64,000 nt of DNA from an uncultured Poribacteria bacterium (GCA_951828385.1 OX639973.1:992001-1056000), one strand, 5' to 3'. Shown: positions 18,953 to 28,852, counted from the stretch's first letter. Translations and numbers: made by a program. The notes: generated by a model from the letters alone, not told the origin.

Positions 18953-21283
18953 CTATCGAGAGCGCCCTTTTGGAATACGTGGCGAGCGGCGATCACGGAA
19001 GTCGCGAGAATTATCGCGTTGGTCATAACGGTTGCCGCCACGTCGATCGCGGTTGTCGTTTCCGCGCCGATCGCGGTAGTCCCGTGAATCTCGATTATCC
19101 CGATAGTTAGACCGCCCACTATCGCGGGAGTCTCTGGGAGGATTCCAATCAGATGAGGGTTCGCGCTCCTCACTGGATTCAATATTTAGTTCTTCAACGG
19201 GAACACCGCGTGCGGCAACAAGCGCGAGATCCACGCGGTCTTGATCGTCAATCGTGAGGATACGGACGGTGACTTCGTCCCCCACCTCCATGACATCCTC
19301 CGCGCGACGGACGTACCCATCACCCATCTGTGAGATATGGACGAGTCCATCTTTGCCGGGCAAGATCTCTACAAACGCTCCGAAAGAAGCGGTGCGTACG
19401 ACTTTACCGGTGTACTCCTTGCCGATTTCAGGCATAGCCGTAATCGCTCGGATTTTCTCCTCAGCGCGTTTGACATCTTCTGCGCTCGTTGCAGCGATCT
19501 CCACAGTCCCATCATCTTCAATATTGATGGTAGTGCTTGTTTCCTCTTGGATACCTTGTACGGTTTTACCGCGAGGCCCGATGAGGTCTTTAATCTTCTG
19601 CGTTGCGATTTGGAGGGAGTAAATCCGCGGTGCATACGGTGAAAGCTCAGCCCGTGGTTGGGCGATAACGGCGTTCATCTGTTCAATGACAGCGAGGCGT
19701 GCCTCTTTGGCTTGATGAATCGCGCGGCGCATCAATTCAGGCGTGACCCCTTCAATCTTGATGTCCATCTGTACGGCGGTAACACCTTCACTGGTTCCTG
19801 CGACTTTAAAGTCCATGTCGCCGAGGAAATCCTCGGTGCCGAGCATATCGGTGAGTATAGCTTCCTGTTCACCTTCCTTAACAAGCCCGACACCTATTCC
19901 TGCGACGGGTTTTTTAAGTGGCACGCCTGCATCCAATAGTGCGAGCGTAGCCCCACAGACAGTTGCCATAGAAGATGAGGCATTGGATTCTAAGATTTCG
20001 GCAACGATGCGGATGGTATAGTGAAACTCTTCCTTATTCGGGATGACGGGTTCAAGTGCTTTTTCCGCGAGTGCGCCGTGTCCAATCTCTCGACGTCCAG
20101 GTCCCATCATTCGTTTGACTTCGCCGGTACTGTATGGTGGGAAGTTATAGTGTAGAAAGAAAGCACGTCTTGCTTCACCATCAAGTCCACGTTGGACGTC
20201 TTCATCACCAGATGTGCCGAGCGTCGTTACACAGAGTGCCTGTGTTTGTCCTCGCGTAAAGAGCGCGGAGCCGTGCGTATGTGGTAGCAGTGCGACTTCG
20301 CCTGAGATGGAACGAATGTCAGTTAAGCCACGTCCATCGACCCGTTTACCTTCCGTAAGAATTGCCTGTCGCATCTCTTCTTTTTCAATGTCACTCAAGA
20401 TAGAGATCGTATCTTTGGCTGCATTCGGATCGACATCCTCTGTTGTATCTTCAAGGATTTCCGACAGCACGTCTTCCTGTACTTGTTCGAGATAATCCTC
20501 ACGTGACTTCTTGTCCGCCATCCCGATAGATTCTCGAATCCGTGATGTTGCGAGATTTCGGACCCGGTCACTGAGGTTTGATTCAACGCTGTTGGATGTA
20601 TAGTCTCGTTTGGTATTACTGCATCCTGCCGCCAATCCCTCTTGGAGTTTAATGACCTCTTTTATCTGGTCATGTGCGGTGATAATTGTGTCAATGACTT
20701 CGTCTTCAGGAATTTCATGTCCGCCGCCTTCGACAGACATGACCGCGTCCACCTTTCCACTGACAAACAACTCCATATCGGAGGCGTGCAATTGCTCATA
20801 AGTTGGGTTAATGATTAATTCGTTTTCGATTTTTCCGACGGTGACTGCGGCGACAGGTCCATTAAAGGGTATATCGGAAATAGATAATGCGGCAGAAGTG
20901 CCAATGAGTGCGGGTACATCCGCCGGATGAATACCATCAGATGAAAACACGTTACATAAGATTTGCACCTCAGCCTTAAAGTCCTTTGGAAAAAGGGGTC
21001 GGATGCAGTGATCTATTAAGCGCGCCACCAACTGTTCTGAGGTTCCGGGCCGTGGTTCACGTCTACCATAAACTGTAGGTATGCGCCCACCGGCGTAAGC
21101 CCTTTCACGGTAATCTACTGTTAATGGAAAGAAATCGAGGTCATGTTCACTATCATCGGCTACCACCGTGACCAAAACGACCGTTCCACCGTATTGTACC
21201 CAGACGGCACCGTCTGCCTGTTTCGCAACTTTTCCGGTTTCAATTGATAACTTCTCGCTCCCAAGTTGCATTTCAACTTTCAT
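18953..21283 (-). CDS. pnp: Polyribonucleotide nucleotidyltransferase
   Basis: A 776-residue PNPase. It degrades RNA 3' to 5' by phosphorolysis as part of mRNA turnover. Two RNase PH domains are visible (GTVVLVTVV and GRRDIRS-like GRGLTDIRSISG; MGPGRREIGHGALAEKAL), then a KH domain (IKDLIGPRGKTVQGIQEET) and an S1 domain (GKVVRTASFGAFVEILPGKDG). The last 65 residues are a low-complexity Arg/Asp/Asn/Gly tail (SRDFRDRR, NRDRRGGN), unusual in PNPase and likely RNA-binding. I start at MKVEMQLGSEKL, preceded by AGGAG; an in-frame extension upstream has no ribosome site. Confidence 0.97.
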   Translation of the reverse strand: MKVEMQLGSEKLSIETGKVAKQADGAVWVQYGGTVVLVTVVADDSEHDLDFFPLTVDYRERAYAGGRIPTVYGRREPRPGTSEQLVARLIDHCIRPLFPKDFKAEVQILCNVFSSDGIHPADVPALIGTSAALSISDIPFNGPVAAVTVGKIENELIINPTYEQLHASDMELFVSGKVDAVMSVEGGGHEIPEDEVIDTIITAHDQIKEVIKLQEGLAAGCSNTKRDYTSNSVESNLSDRVRNLATSRIRESIGMADKKSREDYLEQVQEDVLSEILEDTTEDVDPNAAKDTISILSDIEKEEMRQAILTEGKRVDGRGLTDIRSISGEVALLPHTHGSALFTRGQTQALCVTTLGTSGDEDVQRGLDGEARRAFFLHYNFPPYSTGEVKRMMGPGRREIGHGALAEKALEPVIPNKEEFHYTIRIVAEILESNASSSMATVCGATLALLDAGVPLKKPVAGIGVGLVKEGEQEAILTDMLGTEDFLGDMDFKVAGTSEGVTAVQMDIKIEGVTPELMRRAIHQAKEARLAVIEQMNAVIAQPRAELSPYAPRIYSLQIATQKIKDLIGPRGKTVQGIQEETSTTINIEDDGTVEIAATSAEDVKRAEEKIRAITAMPEIGKEYTGKVVRTASFGAFVEILPGKDGLVHISQMGDGYVRRAEDVMEVGDEVTVRILTIDDQDRVDLALVAARGVPVEELNIESSEEREPSSDWNPPRDSRDSGRSNYRDNRDSRDYRDRRGNDNRDRRGGNRYDQRDNSRDFRDRRSPRIPKGRSR

Positions 21284-21526
21284 TCTATATACTACTCCTG
21301 TATTTCCAATTTTTCGTCGTGCTACCAAGTATGGACAGTAAAGATAGGGTTCAAGGACAGTCCTTACTCAAGAAACATATTGCCAATTTGACGATGCTAA
21401 CTCCAGTTTTTAAGTGTTAGAGAGTGTCGCGTCCACGAGACTTCTTCGACCCTTATTACTACAAGATAGCACTCACTCTGTGCTCGCCTATGCCAATATA
21501 TTAACGCGTTTAGCACTTATAATAAC

Positions 21527-21817
21527 TTAATTTGTTTTCAATCCGATAGTGTCCCGAATTTCGAGTTCATTAATTAAACGGTAATAGCGCGTAACATCCT
21601 TCTTATAAAGATAGCGCAACAAGCGGCGCTGTTTACCCACTAAGCGGAAAAGTCCATGGCGCGAATGATAATCCTTGCGGTGTGTCTGAAAATGCTCAGT
21701 CAACTGTCGAATACGCGCAGTCAAAATTGCCACTTGTGCTTCCGGGGAACCGGTGTCCTGTTGGTGTATCTGGTACTTTTGAATGAGTTCTTTCTTCTCT
21801 GGTGCACCAATTGCCAA
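21527..21817 (-). CDS. rpsO: Small ribosomal subunit protein S15
   Basis: A 96-residue S15, which binds 16S rRNA early in 30S assembly. Recognisable by [31 protein letters not shown] and [12 protein letters not shown]. The start is a TTG (LAIGAPEKK) placed 8 bases after a perfect AAGGAGGTG; no ATG is suitably placed. The C terminus carries a few extra residues (DTIGLKTN). rpsO-pnp adjacency is ancestral. It has its own promoter in the gap after ribF. Confidence 0.95.
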   Translation of the reverse strand: MAIGAPEKKELIQKYQIHQQDTGSPEAQVAILTARIRQLTEHFQTHRKDYHSRHGLFRLVGKQRRLLRYLYKKDVTRYYRLINELEIRDTIGLKTN

Positions 21818-21900
21818 TTGCTTCACCTCCTTTATACTTACAGCAAGTTTTGGGAATTTGCGAGTTTCACCGAAAATCATCTGATAAGAGAATATTCTGA

Positions 21901-21916
21901 GGCATCAATGCCTGTC
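21901..21916. promoter_or_regulatory. Leader hairpin upstream of rpsO
   Basis: AGGCAT-CA-ATGCCT forms a 6-bp stem in the rpsO leader, between its promoter and the TTG start. S15 often represses its own mRNA through leader structures, so this could take part, but no specific motif is recognised. Confidence 0.3.
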
Positions 21917-21982
21917 CGCTCTCATACGAAATGAAACAAAGTTCGGAGAATCGCTCCCATCTTTATTTAATTTGATACCTAT

Positions 21983-22011
21983 ATAATACCACAAATTCGT
22001 CGAAAATTCAA
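21983..22011 (-). promoter_or_regulatory. Promoter for rpsO-pnp
   Basis: On the minus strand -35 TTGAAT and -10 TATTAT are 17 bp apart, in the gap between the ribF stop and rpsO. It would let rpsO and pnp be transcribed separately from the upstream cluster. Confidence 0.55.
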
Positions 22012-22043
22012 ATTAAACTCATATTTCCAAGGATGATCAGCAT

Positions 22044-23030
22044 TTAACTCACACCTCTATGTGCATGGGTAGACTCGGCAAGGATCCTTGCTGCATCAGC
22101 AACATCGCGTCGTATTTGTTGAATGAGCGTCTCAGGATTCGGAAATTTCCGTTCACGCCTAATTTTCTCTACCAAAACTATTTCTACAGGTTTGCCGTAG
22201 ATCGTTTCATCAAAATCAAAGAAGTGACATTCCACTTGGAGAGTTGTCCCGTTAAATGTAGGGCGCACCCCGATGTTCAACACACCGTCGAGCCATTGTT
22301 CCTCTAACTTTGCGCGGATGGCGTAAACACCATTCGGCGGACAGACTTGTCGCTGTGTATCTATATTGGCAGTTGGAAAACCGATCTCTTTGCCGCGCCC
22401 ATCACCGTGAACGACATGACCGAGCAAGGTATAAGGTCGTCCGAGTAGTTGTGAACTGCAATGAAGGTCGCCGTGCGCGATCGCTTCTCGGATGCGGGTG
22501 CTATGGACGGGTGCCCCATTTATCTCTGTCGGCGGAACAATAGTGACATCAAAGGGATAACCTTCACTGAGTTCCGCTAACCGTTGTGCATTGCCGGCGC
22601 GATCCTTCCCGAATTGGCAAGCATACCCAACGACGACATGTCTGGCTCGGCATTTTTCCAAGAGTACCTGTTCCAGAAATGATTTCGGAGACATTGCTGC
22701 TATTTGTGCATCAAAACTGAGCATGATAATTTCATCAATACCCAGCTGCCGAAGAATTTCGACGCGTTTAGAAAGGGGGGTCAGGAGGGGTGGGCACCGT
22801 TCTGGCGCGAGGAACGCAAGCGGATGCGGATAAAAACCGACCAAGACACTCATCAACTGATGTTGTGCGGCACGTTCAAGCAGGGTATTAATAACGGCTT
22901 GATGTCCAATATGAATCCCATCAAACACGCCAAAAGTAACTGCTGTGCTTCTGCCGAATCCGACGATGTCATCCAACCGACAAGTTGTGGGAACGGCTTG
23001 CCGATCGCTCGTATTCTTAGCGTTTTCCAC
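22044..23030 (-). CDS. ribF: Bifunctional riboflavin kinase / FAD synthetase
   Basis: A roughly 328-residue RibF that makes FMN and then FAD. The N-terminal adenylyltransferase has FGVFDGIHIGHQAVI and HSTRIREAIAHGDL; the C-terminal kinase has GRPYTLLGHVVHGDGRGKEI and GFPTANI, then NGVYAIRA and GVLNIGVRPTF. I prefer a GTG start (VENAKNTSD) nine bases after AGAAGGA and six bases past the nrnA stop; an in-frame TTG seven codons upstream is possible. truB, usually found just before ribF, is absent here. Confidence 0.95.
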   Translation of the reverse strand: MENAKNTSDRQAVPTTCRLDDIVGFGRSTAVTFGVFDGIHIGHQAVINTLLERAAQHQLMSVLVGFYPHPLAFLAPERCPPLLTPLSKRVEILRQLGIDEIIMLSFDAQIAAMSPKSFLEQVLLEKCRARHVVVGYACQFGKDRAGNAQRLAELSEGYPFDVTIVPPTEINGAPVHSTRIREAIAHGDLHCSSQLLGRPYTLLGHVVHGDGRGKEIGFPTANIDTQRQVCPPNGVYAIRAKLEEQWLDGVLNIGVRPTFNGTTLQVECHFFDFDETIYGKPVEIVLVEKIRRERKFPNPETLIQQIRRDVADAARILAESTHAHRGVS

Positions 23031-23035
23031 GTCGC

Positions 23036-24067
23036 TCAATCCTTCTGGCAATCACCATGTTCCAAAGCACTCTGATCAATGTAGCGTTGTGCAGTTTGAA
23101 CAAGTGTATTAATGGCTGAAAGGTAGGGCATGACAACTCTGCAACCTGCGGCGCGTGCGTGTCCGCCGCCCTCAAATTCAGCAGCAAGTTGACTGACATC
23201 AACGCGTCCTTGGCTCCGTAGGCTCACTTTTGCGGTTCGATCGGTCATCTCAGATACACAGAGTGCTACCTCAACGCCTGCTATTGCTTGAATCTGATTC
23301 ACGATGCCTTCTACTGCGTCAGCCGTCGCTCTGGTTTTTCGGAACATCGCTTGTGTTGCGTACACGGACGCGATCTTTCCATCATCGGTCACCTGCAACG
23401 TTCGGAGGATTTCACTTGAGAGACGAATTTTAGCGACCGGGAGTTGCTCATAAACATTCCGGTAGACTTCATCTGGTGCGAATTCGCCGACCTCAATTAA
23501 TTCTGCAGCGATGCGATGTGTTTCAGCCGTCGTATTGCTGTAGCGAAAGCAACCGGTGTCAAACATGAGCCCGGTATAAAGACAGAGGGCACACGATTCA
23601 TCTATCGGTGTCTGGTGCGACTTAATAAGTTTATAGACAATCTCTGACGTAGAAGAAGCTGAAGGCATAATGAGATTGATGTCCCCGAACGCCTCCGCTG
23701 TGGCGTGATGGTCAATGTTAACGAGTTTGTGTGTCGGCAGCAAGGATTTAGCAAGCGTTTTTCCGATGCGTTCGAGTGTGCTTGCGTCTAATACGATTAG
23801 CACCTCCGGCTGATATGTCCTGAGGGTATGCATATCCTCAATGCGCTCCCAGCCAGGCAGAAATTTATAGTTTCCGGGGACAGGGTCGGTATTAAACATT
23901 TTAACGGATTTTCCGATCCTCGTGAGGAAAAGGTAGAGCCCTAATTCGGAACCGATTGCGTCGCCATCCGGGTTAATGTGCGTTGAGAGTGCGAAGTCGT
24001 GGTAGCGATTGAATAGGTTAAGGAGCGCGTCGTAGTTCTGCATATCCGCTATGTGTAAGGTATTCAT
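23036..24067 (-). CDS. nrnA: DHH/DHHA1 phosphoesterase, NrnA-type oligoribonuclease / pAp phosphatase
   Basis: A 343-residue DHH-family enzyme. The motifs HINPDGDAIGSELGL, VLDASTLERIG and NIDHHATAEAFG give the metal site, and the C-terminal DHHA1 domain ends with GGGHARAAGC. Members degrade short RNA oligonucleotides and 3'-phosphoadenosine 5'-phosphate. Its ATG overlaps the rbfA stop (ATGA), as in many nusA-infB clusters, consistent with co-translation. Confidence 0.92.
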   Translation of the reverse strand: MNTLHIADMQNYDALLNLFNRYHDFALSTHINPDGDAIGSELGLYLFLTRIGKSVKMFNTDPVPGNYKFLPGWERIEDMHTLRTYQPEVLIVLDASTLERIGKTLAKSLLPTHKLVNIDHHATAEAFGDINLIMPSASSTSEIVYKLIKSHQTPIDESCALCLYTGLMFDTGCFRYSNTTAETHRIAAELIEVGEFAPDEVYRNVYEQLPVAKIRLSSEILRTLQVTDDGKIASVYATQAMFRKTRATADAVEGIVNQIQAIAGVEVALCVSEMTDRTAKVSLRSQGRVDVSQLAAEFEGGGHARAAGCRVVMPYLSAINTLVQTAQRYIDQSALEHGDCQKD

Positions 24068-24447
24068 GGAAGGTCTGCTGTCTGGTTTTCGGATGTCTCG
24101 TCTTCTGAGGTAACAGACTTAAGGAGGTCATCTATTTTGAAAAGGTAGTCAGCGGACTCATCAATAGCAAACCTGAGTTCTGGGGAATACCGGAGCGTGA
24201 GCCGGTTCCCGATTTCTCGCCTGAGAAACCCTGCTGCACTTTTCAGCCCAGCGAGCGTTTTCTCTTTCTGTACCTCGTCCCCGATAACACTGACTTTGAC
24301 ATCCACGTACTTCAGGTCCGGCGACACTTCTGCCTGTGTGACAGTACAAAATGCGACGCGCGGATCCTTGACAGAACGTTGAATAATTTCACTCAATTCC
24401 CGTTGAATGAGGGCTCCGACCCGATCTTGCCTTCTACTATCAGCCAT
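24064..24447 (-). CDS. rbfA: Ribosome-binding factor A
   Basis: A 127-residue RbfA, a KH-type 30S maturation factor needed for 16S 5'-end processing and cold growth. Typical segments are DRVGALIQRELSEIIQRSVKDPR, shown in part as RELSEIIQRSVKDPR, then VSPDLKYVDVKVSV and LRREIGNRLTLRYSPELRF. It overlaps nrnA by four bases and lies 43 bases after ylxP. Confidence 0.95.
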   Translation of the reverse strand: MADSRRQDRVGALIQRELSEIIQRSVKDPRVAFCTVTQAEVSPDLKYVDVKVSVIGDEVQKEKTLAGLKSAAGFLRREIGNRLTLRYSPELRFAIDESADYLFKIDDLLKSVTSEDETSENQTADLP

Positions 24448-24490
24448 GTTGTCCCTATCTTTCAGAGTAAGTTTTGACGTGCAAGTTGTG

Positions 24491-24775
24491 TTAGAAGAAA
24501 AATTCTGTTTCGTAATCGACTAATTCAGCGTCTACATTTTTCTCAACAAAAGTGATGACATGCGAGATAAGTTTATTGAGATGCGCGACATCGTTGGAAA
24601 CAGAAACGGTGGCTAATACCGCGAACTGATGTGCATCTAAAGCTTCAACTTCCGCGATAGCGATATTGAAGCGATTTTTGAGTCTATCAACAAGACTTTT
24701 GATAACCCGGCGCTTCGCCTTCAACGATTGGCTATCGGGGATGCGTAGCCGGATTTTACAAACACCGATATGCAT
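24491..24775 (-). CDS. ylxP: YlxP/DUF503 family protein
   Basis: A 94-residue protein with the DUF503 pattern IGVCKIRLRIPDSQSLKAK, RRVIKSLVDRLKNRFNIAIA and SNDVAHLNKLISHVI. It sits between infB and rbfA, its normal genomic place, and is thought to act in ribosome maturation. I start at MHIGVCK; a TTG four codons upstream is in frame but unsupported. A MITE-like repeat separates it from infB. Confidence 0.9.
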   Translation of the reverse strand: MHIGVCKIRLRIPDSQSLKAKRRVIKSLVDRLKNRFNIAIAEVEALDAHQFAVLATVSVSNDVAHLNKLISHVITFVEKNVDAELVDYETEFFF

Positions 24776-24788
24776 GAAATGTGTCAAT

Positions 24789-24914
24789 TATAGTAAAATC
24801 TATAGTTAATTGGGCACTCTCCAACAGTCTGAATACCTATAACAGGCATTCAGACTGGCACAAACTAACAGTTTATGCTACAAAGATGTCCACTTATTTA
24901 TGGGCTTCACTATA
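24789..24914. mobile_element. 126-bp MITE-like repeat, copy 1
   Basis: The ends TATAGTAAAATCTATA and ...GGGCTTCACTATA are imperfect inverted repeats. An internal stem CAGTCTGAATACCT / AGGCATTCAGACTG (one mismatch) is followed by CAAACTAACAGTTTATGCTA. A second, nearly identical copy of the same length and orientation lies at 29841-29966. It carries no gene. It lies inside the infB-ylxP gap and must be transcribed through. Confidence 0.8.
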
Positions 24915-24951
24915 ATTGTAGCAGTAGGTGCTGTTTGTGTAAAGTGTTATT

Positions 24952-26985
24952 CTACGAAAGGGAACGCGCGATTTGCTCATGGACATAACATTCGAGAACA
25001 TCACCGATTTGTAGGTCAGCAAACGTCTCTATGCCAATACCACATTCATAGTTCGCTTGTACTTCGTTCACATTATCTTTGAACCGACGGAGCGAATTGA
25101 CTTTTCCTTCATGAATCAAGCGATTATCGCGAAGGATACGGAGCGGTTGGTTGTAAGAGATGCGTCCCCAATTGACGTAGCTGCCAGCCACCAAGCCGAG
25201 CCGTGGCACCTTAAACAATTCGCGAACTTCTGCTCGCCCGATAACGACTTCTCGGACCTCAGGATCAAGTAAGCCTTCCATCGCCGAGTGTATATAGGAA
25301 ATGAGTTCATAAATAACATTGTAGGTCCGAACGTCAATTCCCTCAGTTTCCTTAGCTTGCACGGCTTCGGTTGTCGGATGAACGTTGAAACCGACAACAA
25401 TCGCATCAGATGCGGAGGCGAGCAAGATGTCAGTTTCAGTGATACCGCCAACCGCCTGGTGGATAATGTTGATTTTCACCTCCTCGGTACTCAACTCAAG
25501 TAGAGAGGAAGCAACCGCTTGGACCGAGCCTTGTACATCGCCCTTAAGGACGACATTTAATTCTTTAATTTCGCCTTCTTGAATCTGTTGGAATAAATTT
25601 TCGAGACTGACATGGCTATTGGTACCGAGTTTTTCGGTACGGTACTGATCTTGACGGGTTTCACTGATCGTACGAGCATCCTTATCAGATTCAACAACAT
25701 AGAATTTTTCGCCTGCTTCTGGAACGCCGGTAAAACCGAGTACCTCAACAGGGACGGAGGGCCCGGCTTCTTTCAATCGTTTCCCCAGATCGTCCATCAT
25801 TGCTCTAACTCTCCCGGAATATCTGCCGGAGATAAAGACATCTCCAACCCGCAAGGTGCCAGTCTGCACAAGAACAGTCGCAACCGCGCCGCGTCCTTTA
25901 TCTACCTGTGCTTCAATAACAATACCGCGAGCCGGTTTATTCGGGTTCGCCTTCAGTTCAAGGAGCGCCGCTTCCAAAAGGAGCATCTCAAGCAAAAAGT
26001 CGATTCCTGTTCCCTCTACAGCGGAAGTTTCGACACAAATTGTTTGCCCACCCCAATCTTCAGGAACGAGTTCATGTTCTGTTAATTGTTGTTTGATATA
26101 ATCTGGACGTGCGCCCGGTACATCTATCTTGTTAATAGCGACGACAATCGGAACTTTCGCAGCTTTTGCGTGGTTAATTGCCTCAACAGTCTGGGGCATG
26201 ATCCCGTCATCCGCTGCAACAATGAGCACAACGATATCAGTTACCTGTGCGCCGCGTGCGCGCATTGCGGTAAAAGCTGCGTGCCCAGGCGTATCCAAGA
26301 AAACAACACTGCCGCCCTCTAAGGTCACATGATAAGCCCCGATATGTTGTGTAATATTCCCTGCCTCAGATTCACTGATGTTTGATTGACGGATAGAGTC
26401 CAAGAGAGAGGTTTTGCCGTGGTCAACGTGTCCCATAATTGTGACGACTGGTGCCCGGGGTTGTAAAGATTCTGGTGGATCTGGTATCTCAACTAACAGT
26501 TTTTCCTCAAGTGTCGGTAATTTAACTGCTTGAAAATTTAAGTGTTCCCCGAGCATCACAAGGGTCTCATAATCAAGCCGCTGATTTATGTTTGCCATCA
26601 CCTTTAATTTCATGAGTTGCATAATCAATGCCGAGGGCTGCAACTCCAATGTCGCAGCGAGGTCCGCAACCGTTGCCCCCTCTTTGATTTGCAAACCATT
26701 CACTGTGTTTGAAGACACCTCTGTGGTGTCTTCAGTTGACGCTTCAGGTGTAGAAACGGCTTTTCCCGATTCAACGATCTCGGACTCAATCAATGCGACG
26801 GTATCTGCATCAAGCGAACTCATATCATTTTTAATGCGAACGCCATGTTCTTCCAAGAGCGCGATAAGTTGCTTGGTTGTTAGGTCGTATCGTTTTGCCA
26901 ACTCATAGACCGGCGTACCTTGATCCTGCTTCTTTTCACGATTCCCTTTGGCGGATCTGCGCCGCTGTCGTGGTTCCTTGCTCAT
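24952..26985 (-). CDS. infB: Translation initiation factor IF-2
   Basis: A 677-residue IF-2, a short form without the long linker found in enterobacteria. It delivers fMet-tRNA to the 30S subunit and promotes subunit joining. Two IF2_N domains ([40 protein letters not shown]) precede the GTPase with [20 protein letters not shown] and NKID motifs, then domains II-IV ([13 protein letters not shown]). The ATG follows AAGGAGGAG and overlaps the ylxR stop (ATGA). A longer in-frame extension has no ribosome site. Confidence 0.97.
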   Translation of the reverse strand: MSKEPRQRRRSAKGNREKKQDQGTPVYELAKRYDLTTKQLIALLEEHGVRIKNDMSSLDADTVALIESEIVESGKAVSTPEASTEDTTEVSSNTVNGLQIKEGATVADLAATLELQPSALIMQLMKLKVMANINQRLDYETLVMLGEHLNFQAVKLPTLEEKLLVEIPDPPESLQPRAPVVTIMGHVDHGKTSLLDSIRQSNISESEAGNITQHIGAYHVTLEGGSVVFLDTPGHAAFTAMRARGAQVTDIVVLIVAADDGIMPQTVEAINHAKAAKVPIVVAINKIDVPGARPDYIKQQLTEHELVPEDWGGQTICVETSAVEGTGIDFLLEMLLLEAALLELKANPNKPARGIVIEAQVDKGRGAVATVLVQTGTLRVGDVFISGRYSGRVRAMMDDLGKRLKEAGPSVPVEVLGFTGVPEAGEKFYVVESDKDARTISETRQDQYRTEKLGTNSHVSLENLFQQIQEGEIKELNVVLKGDVQGSVQAVASSLLELSTEEVKINIIHQAVGGITETDILLASASDAIVVGFNVHPTTEAVQAKETEGIDVRTYNVIYELISYIHSAMEGLLDPEVREVVIGRAEVRELFKVPRLGLVAGSYVNWGRISYNQPLRILRDNRLIHEGKVNSLRRFKDNVNEVQANYECGIGIETFADLQIGDVLECYVHEQIARSLS

Positions 26986-27356
26986 GGTAACTCCTCCTTT
27001 TTTTCTGTTGTGCTGGCGGATTTCTCGGTCCATTCAAGAAGGACTTCCTCAAACCGCTCTATAACCACACTTGTCAGTTGCACACGTAATAAAGAATTAA
27101 TCCGTCTCGGCGACTTAAACGCTTTCTGAATGCAGAGTTGAGAGGGGCAGACATAAGCCGCGCGCCCGTGTAATTTCTTCTGGTTGTCAATTCGCAGTGT
27201 TTTATGCTTCTGACCGACAAATCGTATCAATATTTTTTGCGAAAATTTTCCATGGCACCCAATACAAGTGCGAATAACATCCCTCACCGACTTCACCCAC
27301 TTTTTGAACCTTCGATTGGTATGCCAGTAATCCTCGCGCCGGTAGTAAGAGACCAC
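26982..27356 (-). CDS. ylxR: YlxR family RNA-binding protein
   Basis: Up to 124 residues. The YlxR pattern is clear: RTCIGCHGKFSQKILIRFV, then KKLHGRAAYVCPSQLC and a basic helix. The family usually has this Cys motif within ten residues of the start, so the true start is probably an internal GTG near 27296 or 27287 rather than the GTG at 27356; no clear ribosome site decides it. Place between nusA and infB is standard. Confidence 0.85.
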   Translation of the reverse strand: MVSYYRREDYWHTNRRFKKWVKSVRDVIRTCIGCHGKFSQKILIRFVGQKHKTLRIDNQKKLHGRAAYVCPSQLCIQKAFKSPRRINSLLRVQLTSVVIERFEEVLLEWTEKSASTTEKKEELP

Positions 27357-27409
27357 AAGATAGCGCGCTTAAAAAACTATTAGTCTTTCAACTTTGAACT
27401 TGAGGGCAG

Positions 27410-27502
27410 GTTCGTAGTAGTGCGATTTTGCGGCGTACTCGACCAAATGCGAAGTGCATTATCGCACGTCAGCAACGGGCAATGAATTGCCCTACTACGA
27501 AC
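27410..27502. repeat. About 93-bp palindromic repeat between nusA and ylxR
   Basis: Outer inverted repeats GTTCGTAGTAG / CTACTACGAAC are perfect over 11 bp. Nested stems TGCGAT/ATCGCA and GGGCAAT-GA-ATTGCCC lie inside. The whole can fold into a branched structure and resembles a non-autonomous mobile palindrome. It is transcribed in the nusA-infB operon. No gene lies in it. Confidence 0.65.
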
Positions 27503-27535
27503 AGGATTACCTATAAACTCAACATTGAAGCACTA

Positions 27536-28852
27536 CTATTCAGATTCAGGGTCAAGATCCTCGTTCTCAGCAGTAATGTCAAGCGTCTCAATATTCTCTT
27601 CCGAACTTATCAATAGACTCTCCTCTGCGTCGGGGGTGTCCGATGCCTCAACTTCAGCAGTATCCACTTCAACATCTTCAGCCTCCATTGGATCAGGCGT
27701 ATCTGCAGTCTGTTCTTCACTATTTTCGTCAGTCCGTTCTTCCGGGTTGTCCAGTATAAGTTCAGCTGCCTCATCAGCCTCAGGTTCTTCTGGTTTAAAG
27801 AGTTCGTTAATCGAAACAGCGGCTTCGGATTCTCCCTTTATATCAACTTTCCAGCCTGTCAACCTTGCGGCGAGTCGTGCGTTCTGTCCGCGTTGCCCAA
27901 TAGCTAAGGAAAGTTTATCGTCTGGCACAACCACGTGGGCACTTTTATTTTCATCGTCAAGTTCTACTCTACGCACACCGGCACGACGCCCCAAGGCGTT
28001 CGCAATAAAAGCACTTATATCCTCGCTCCATTCAACAAGGTCTATTTTTTCGCCATCCAGTTCGCTAATGATATTTTGGACGCGAGTTCCCTTAACACCG
28101 ACACATGTGCCCACAGCATCTATGCCTTCCTCCGTCGCTTGAACAGCGACTTTTGCACGATTGCCCGGATCGCGTGCGATCGCCATAATACGGACCTGCC
28201 CCTCATAGATTTCAGGAACTTCTTGTTCAAACAAGACGGCTACGAGGTCTCGGTGCGTTCGCGAGACGATGACCGGCGCGCCACGCGCCTCATTTTTTAC
28301 GGATAAGATCAGACATTGTAAACGTTTGCCCCGTTCATAGTTCTGCGACCGTGGTATCTCACGTGGTGGTAAAAAAGCTTCCGTCTGTTCAAGGTCTAAG
28401 ATGACACCGCCACGTTCAAAACGCTGGACGTAGCCCGTGATGACCTCACCTTCGCGGCCAACGAATTCCTGATAGACTCTTTCACGTTCTGCCTGTTTGA
28501 TCTTTTGGAAAAGGATTTGCTTCGCCAATTGTGCTGGGATTCGACCAAAGTCGCTCGGATTGATTTCGACGTTCAACACCTGACCGAGTTCAACGTCCTC
28601 CTGAAGTTTTATGGCTTCCTCAATAGGAATCTCTGTGGAAAAATCACGCATAATATTAACGACTGTTTTAGGAACGTAGCAGCGTATATCGCCTTTTTCC
28701 AAATTAATTTCAACAGAGACATCGGCTTCGGGACCGTAAACCCGGCGTGCAGCAGCCCGGAGTGCTTCCTCTATCGCCTCAATAAACACCTCTTCAGGTA
28801 AATCTGTCTGCGCGGTATTTTGACGAATAGCATTTTGGAGATTCTCTAACAT
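27536..28852 (-). CDS. nusA: Transcription termination/antitermination factor NusA
   Basis: A 438-residue NusA, which binds RNA polymerase and nascent RNA to modulate pausing, termination and antitermination. The N-terminal domain (EEVFIEAIEEALRAAARRVYG) is followed by S1 (GEVITGYVQRFERGGVILDL) and KH domains (VGTCVGVKGTRVQNIISEL; LSLAIGQRGQNARLAARLTG). The last 90 residues are very acidic (EDVEVDTAEVEASD), in place of the helix-hairpin-helix repeats of proteobacterial NusA. The start has no clear ribosome site; a 10-bp palindrome GTTCGCGAAC lies at 28860-28869 just upstream. Confidence 0.96.
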   Translation of the reverse strand: MLENLQNAIRQNTAQTDLPEEVFIEAIEEALRAAARRVYGPEADVSVEINLEKGDIRCYVPKTVVNIMRDFSTEIPIEEAIKLQEDVELGQVLNVEINPSDFGRIPAQLAKQILFQKIKQAERERVYQEFVGREGEVITGYVQRFERGGVILDLEQTEAFLPPREIPRSQNYERGKRLQCLILSVKNEARGAPVIVSRTHRDLVAVLFEQEVPEIYEGQVRIMAIARDPGNRAKVAVQATEEGIDAVGTCVGVKGTRVQNIISELDGEKIDLVEWSEDISAFIANALGRRAGVRRVELDDENKSAHVVVPDDKLSLAIGQRGQNARLAARLTGWKVDIKGESEAAVSINELFKPEEPEADEAAELILDNPEERTDENSEEQTADTPDPMEAEDVEVDTAEVEASDTPDAEESLLISSEENIETLDITAENEDLDPESE

